Source: Actinomycetota bacterium (GTDB lineage: Bacteria; Actinomycetota; Thermoleophilia; Solirubrobacterales; 70-9). From it: a stretch of DNA of 64,000 bases. The notes under the pieces are model-generated. The model ran no database searches and was not told the origin of the DNA. It worked only from the letters and a program-made list of their open reading frames with translations. The position numbers and the translations under genes were made by a program. The stretch spans positions 1 through 64,000 of the forward strand of contig JAFDWO010000149.1 in the NCBI GenBank assembly GCA_018268415.1, written 5' to 3'. Positions 61,281 to 64,000 of the stretch are shown here, piece after piece (position 1 is the stretch's first letter; each line of letters begins with the position of its first letter).

Positions 61281-63637
61281 GCCTGGCGACCGCTCCCCCG
61301 CGGCTCGCCGGGAAACACCAGAACCGGATGGACGATGCTCTTGCGCACGGTGCCCGGCGTGCTCAGGCGCAACCGGAAGCGGGCCTCGACCCGGCGTCCG
61401 GCGAGGGCCGCCCGGGTCGGCGCGGCGACCCGCAGCCGCACGGTCGCGCGGCCGCCCGGCGCGACTCGCCGCGGCGCGACCACGGACGCGGCGTAGCTCT
61501 TGCCATCCGCCCGGAGCCGCACCTGCTTCGGCGCCCGTAGGAGGCAAGCCTGCGCCGCGGCGCACTCGACCTTCGCGACCACCGCGGCGCCGCCGCGGGT
61601 GAGGACGACGCGTCGCGGGGTCGCCAGCCGGAACGGCTGTGCCGATGGGGTCGCCGTCGTCGGGGTCGCGACCGGTGCCGATGCCTCGCCGCCACCACCG
61701 CGGCCCGCCGGCGTGTCGCCGCCGCCCCCACCGTCACCGCCGTCGGTCGGCGGGGTCTCGCCGGGCGTCGAGACGACGACGCGCAAGGTCGCCGGCTCGC
61801 TGGCGATGGTGCCCGCCGCGTTGGTGAAGACGGCGCGGTAGCGCGTGCCCGAGGTCGCCTGCGTCGCCGCCACGCCGAGCTCCGGCGAGGTCTCACCTTC
61901 GATGTCGCTCCAGCGCGTCGCCCCGGGCGCCCGACTCTGCCACTGGAGCGACGGCGCGGGCTCGCCGCTCGCCGCCGCGGCGAAGCTCGCCGTGGCGCCG
62001 CCGTCCGCCGCCGCCAGCCTCACCTCGGCGTCGACCGGCTGGGCGGTGACGGCGGGGGAGGTGCCGACCTGGCCGAGCTTGCCGACCCTGCCGTCGCGCC
62101 AGCTCATGTAGGCGGTGCCGTTGTCGGCGATCGCCACGTCGTTGGCGACGTTGGAGCCGTTGCTGATCGTCGCCACCCGTTCGCCGTCGTCGAAGACGAC
62201 GAATTTCGTGCCGCCCCGGTCGCTGGCGATGAAGCGATCGCCGTCGGCGGAGATCGCGGTCGCGACCGATCCCCAGACTTCTTCGGCGGGGTGCGTCTCG
62301 GTCGTGTAGCCGCCGCTGCCGTCGGGATGCATCTCGACGAGCTCCGAGGTGATCACCGGGTAGGCACTCGCGTCGAGCTTCAGCCAGGCGAGCGTGCCGT
62401 CGTCGGCGATCGCCAGGTTGCCGGCGCCGGCGGTGTCGGGGAGCGGCGTGATCGTGGCTTCGTCGGTGCCCTGGAAGGTGACCTTGGAGATCGAGCTGCC
62501 GTACAGGTACAGTCGCCCGTCGGGGCCCATCTTGACCCGCTGGTTTTCGTAGTTTTCCCAGGAGTCGTGGTCCCAGCCGCCGCCCGCGACCGGGGTGAAC
62601 CGGTGTAGCGCGAAGCCGTAGGTGGTGAACAGCGCGCCGTCGGATTCGCGCACCGCGAGCTCGTTGCTGGCGATGCCGACGCCCATCGGGATCGGCGTCG
62701 GATCGAGGGTTGGGGTGCCGCTCGCGCCGGTGATCCGGCGGATCGAGGTGTTGATGCCGTAGGCGGTGTCGGCCGCCTTGTCGACGGCGACGTTGCGGAG
62801 TTCCGATTCGACCGCGACCGTGTCGATGGTCGCCAGCGAGCCACCGTCGAGGACGGCCAGCGAGCCGCCGTCGTAGCTCGAGGCCCAGACGCGGCCGCCA
62901 GGGCCGATCGCCAGGTGGCCGACGCCGGTGTGCACGGTGCCGGTGGCGGCGAGGCCCAGCAGCGGGGTGCCCGGCGCCGTCCACTCTTCGGCGACCGGCT
63001 TGCCGCCCGGGCCCTCGTAGCCGAACGTGAACGGGTCGAGCGCGGTTCCGGCGCCGTAGAAGCCGGCGAAGGGAGCGACGCCTTCCGGGTCGAGGGCGGC
63101 CGGCAGCGCCGACCAGGTGGTCGTGGTCGCGTCGATCGCCGGGGTCGCCGCCGAGATGTCGAGGTTGGCGAGCTTCGCGTTCGCGTAGTGGACGAAGGCC
63201 GCGCCTTCTTCCAGCGAGCGGCTCGTCACTTCGGCGTAGAGCGCCGCGCCTTCCGCGGTGATCTCGACCCGCGGGCTCCAGATCCGCAGGTCGAGCTGGC
63301 CGTCGTGGCCGCTGAAGTGGACCGAGCCGCCGAGCTGGACGACGGTCGAGCCGGCCTCGGGGTCGAAGGACCCGGAGACGATCGGGAAGTGGAAGGTGCT
63401 GTCGGGGTTGATGCTCGCGCCGTCGGCGACTTCGGTCGAGCCGTTGGCGATCGGGCCGGCGATGTAGGAGCGGAAAGAGGCCTTGATCCCCCAGTCGGCG
63501 CCCGCGCCGAAGCCGATCGGCTCCGGTTCGGCGGCTTCCGCGGACGGGGTGGAGGTGAAGGCGAAGAGGCTCGCCAAGGCGGCGAGGGCCAGGGGGATCC
63601 AGGGCGCGGGGCGCGCCCGGCCGGTCGGGATCGACAT
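61277..63637 (-). CDS. Secreted HtaA-domain protein with beta-propeller and Ig-like parts
   Basis: A 786-residue exported protein. After a signal peptide (LALAALASLFAFTSTPSAEA) comes an HtaA domain (about 45-185) with GADWGIKASFRSYIAGPIAN and VQLGGSVHFSGHDGQLDLRI; HtaA binds haem in corynebacteria. A YVTN/NHL-like propeller follows (about 215-530: GTVHTGVGHLAIGPGGRVWA). Then an Ig-like domain, a Gly-rich linker and a C-terminal beta domain. ATG 63637 was chosen; AAAGGA lies ten bases upstream. Haem or haemoprotein capture is inferred from the HtaA domain only. The gene ends 4 bases inside the ligD-like stop. Confidence 0.78.
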   Translation of the reverse strand: MSIPTGRARPAPWIPLALAALASLFAFTSTPSAEAAEPEPIGFGAGADWGIKASFRSYIAGPIANGSTEVADGASINPDSTFHFPIVSGSFDPEAGSTVVQLGGSVHFSGHDGQLDLRIWSPRVEITAEGAALYAEVTSRSLEEGAAFVHYANAKLANLDISAATPAIDATTTTWSALPAALDPEGVAPFAGFYGAGTALDPFTFGYEGPGGKPVAEEWTAPGTPLLGLAATGTVHTGVGHLAIGPGGRVWASSYDGGSLAVLDGGSLATIDTVAVESELRNVAVDKAADTAYGINTSIRRITGASGTPTLDPTPIPMGVGIASNELAVRESDGALFTTYGFALHRFTPVAGGGWDHDSWENYENQRVKMGPDGRLYLYGSSISKVTFQGTDEATITPLPDTAGAGNLAIADDGTLAWLKLDASAYPVITSELVEMHPDGSGGYTTETHPAEEVWGSVATAISADGDRFIASDRGGTKFVVFDDGERVATISNGSNVANDVAIADNGTAYMSWRDGRVGKLGQVGTSPAVTAQPVDAEVRLAAADGGATASFAAAASGEPAPSLQWQSRAPGATRWSDIEGETSPELGVAATQATSGTRYRAVFTNAAGTIASEPATLRVVVSTPGETPPTDGGDGGGGGDTPAGRGGGGEASAPVATPTTATPSAQPFRLATPRRVVLTRGGAAVVAKVECAAAQACLLRAPKQVRLRADGKSYAASVVAPRRVAPGGRATVRLRVAAPTRAALAGRRVEARFRLRLSTPGTVRKSIVHPVLVFPGEPRGSGRQA

Positions 63638-63698
63638 CGGCAAGGGGTCCTTTCGGGAGGGGTGGACGATTCGGGGAGCGCCGGACCCGGAAGCCGCC

Positions 63699-63759
63699 TT
63701 AGGGTTCCCTAAGTCGAGCGCGGGAGGACTATATCCCGAAATGAATTAGGGCGCCCTAA
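63699..63759. promoter_or_regulatory. Twin TTAGGG-NN-CCCTAA operators in the divergent gap
   Basis: TTAGGGTTCCCTAA (63699-63712) and TTAGGGCGCCCTAA (63746-63759) lie 47 bases apart between the HtaA-type gene and the YihY-type gene. The second is a perfect palindrome. They look like sites for one dimeric repressor or activator acting on both genes. Confidence 0.65.
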
Positions 63760-63808
63760 TAATCATCGACCGCGAGGCCCCGGCACTCGATCGGGTAGGA
63801 AAGACGCC

Positions 63809-64000
63809 GTGGACGCCAAAGCCCCGCTTCGTCGCTTCGACGAGTACCAGCAGACGAAGCCCGCGCTGGCGCTCCCGCTCGGCATCGTGAAGAAGTTCAG
63901 CGACGACGAAGGCGGCAGCATGGTCTCGCTGATCGCCTACCGGGCCTTCTTCTCGCTCTTCCCGTTGCTGCTGCTGATGACGACGATCCTCGGGTTCGTC
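63809..64000 (+). CDS. YihY/BrkB-type membrane protein (partial, cut by window end)
   Basis: The first 64 residues are visible from GTG 63809, with AGGAAAG upstream. RRFDEYQQTKPALALPLGIV, VKKFSDDEGGSMVSLIAYRA and FFSLFPLLLLMTTILGFV match the N-terminus of YihY/UPF0761 membrane proteins. The rest lies outside the window. Confidence 0.8.
   Translation, partial: MDAKAPLRRFDEYQQTKPALALPLGIVKKFSDDEGGSMVSLIAYRAFFSLFPLLLLMTTILGFV

Overview
The window is high-GC DNA, densely packed, with many GTG/TTG starts and stop-start overlaps. It suggests an actinomycete, probably of the Thermoleophilia/Solirubrobacterales type: secreted proteins carry paired-Cys Ig-like C-terminal domains, and a full ethylmalonyl-CoA gene set is present. 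Taxonomy is inferred from gene style only; no rRNA or tRNA gene was seen.

Layout. 1-779 is a gene-free mosaic of palindromes and repeats. 780-11729 holds glycosyltransferases, a WecB-type UDP-GlcNAc 2-epimerase, acyltransferases and membrane proteins, most in one tightly coupled minus-strand run. 11951-18350 mixes three acetyl-CoA assimilation genes (CitE/Mcl-like lyase, acyl-CoA dehydrogenase, MaoC hydratase) with a methyltransferase and a UDP-sugar dehydrogenase. 19474-24145 carries three paralogous secreted polysaccharide-lyase-like proteins, with a second palindrome island (20962-21880) between copies 1 and 2. 24161-37352 is an exopolysaccharide cluster: phosphodiesterase-like protein, four GT4 enzymes, Wzx flippase, polysaccharide deacetylase, glucuronyl C5-epimerase-like protein, Wzy-like ligase/polymerase, Wzz/BY-kinase and a WbaP-like initiating transferase. 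38012-40006 is an ethylmalonyl-CoA mutase-like gene. The third palindrome island (40856-41940) is followed by a rearranged L-2-hydroxyglutarate oxidase pseudogene. 42951-50526 is mostly secreted or surface proteins plus ClpS. 50543-64000 holds a second flippase, a crotonyl-CoA carboxylase/reductase-like gene, RmuC, a YgfZ-like protein, an MntR-MntH pair, a LigD-like protein with a damaged ligase domain, an HtaA-type protein and the start of a YihY-type membrane protein.

How the genes fit together. UDP-GlcNAc epimerase, UDP-sugar dehydrogenase, C5-epimerase, deacetylase and a complete Wzx/Wzy/Wzz/initiating-transferase set suggest a uronic-acid-containing, glycosaminoglycan-like exopolymer, and the three lyase-like proteins could trim it outside the cell. 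Ccr, Ecm, Mcd-like, Mch-like and Mcl-like genes, scattered over 40 kb, make up the characteristic part of the ethylmalonyl-CoA pathway for growth on C2 units.

The least explained signal is the three mosaic islands. They share sequence blocks and long near-perfect palindromes (often 22-26 bp arms), with different palindromes in the same slot and one loop sequence on unrelated stems. Single hairpins of the same families also sit at gene ends as likely terminators.
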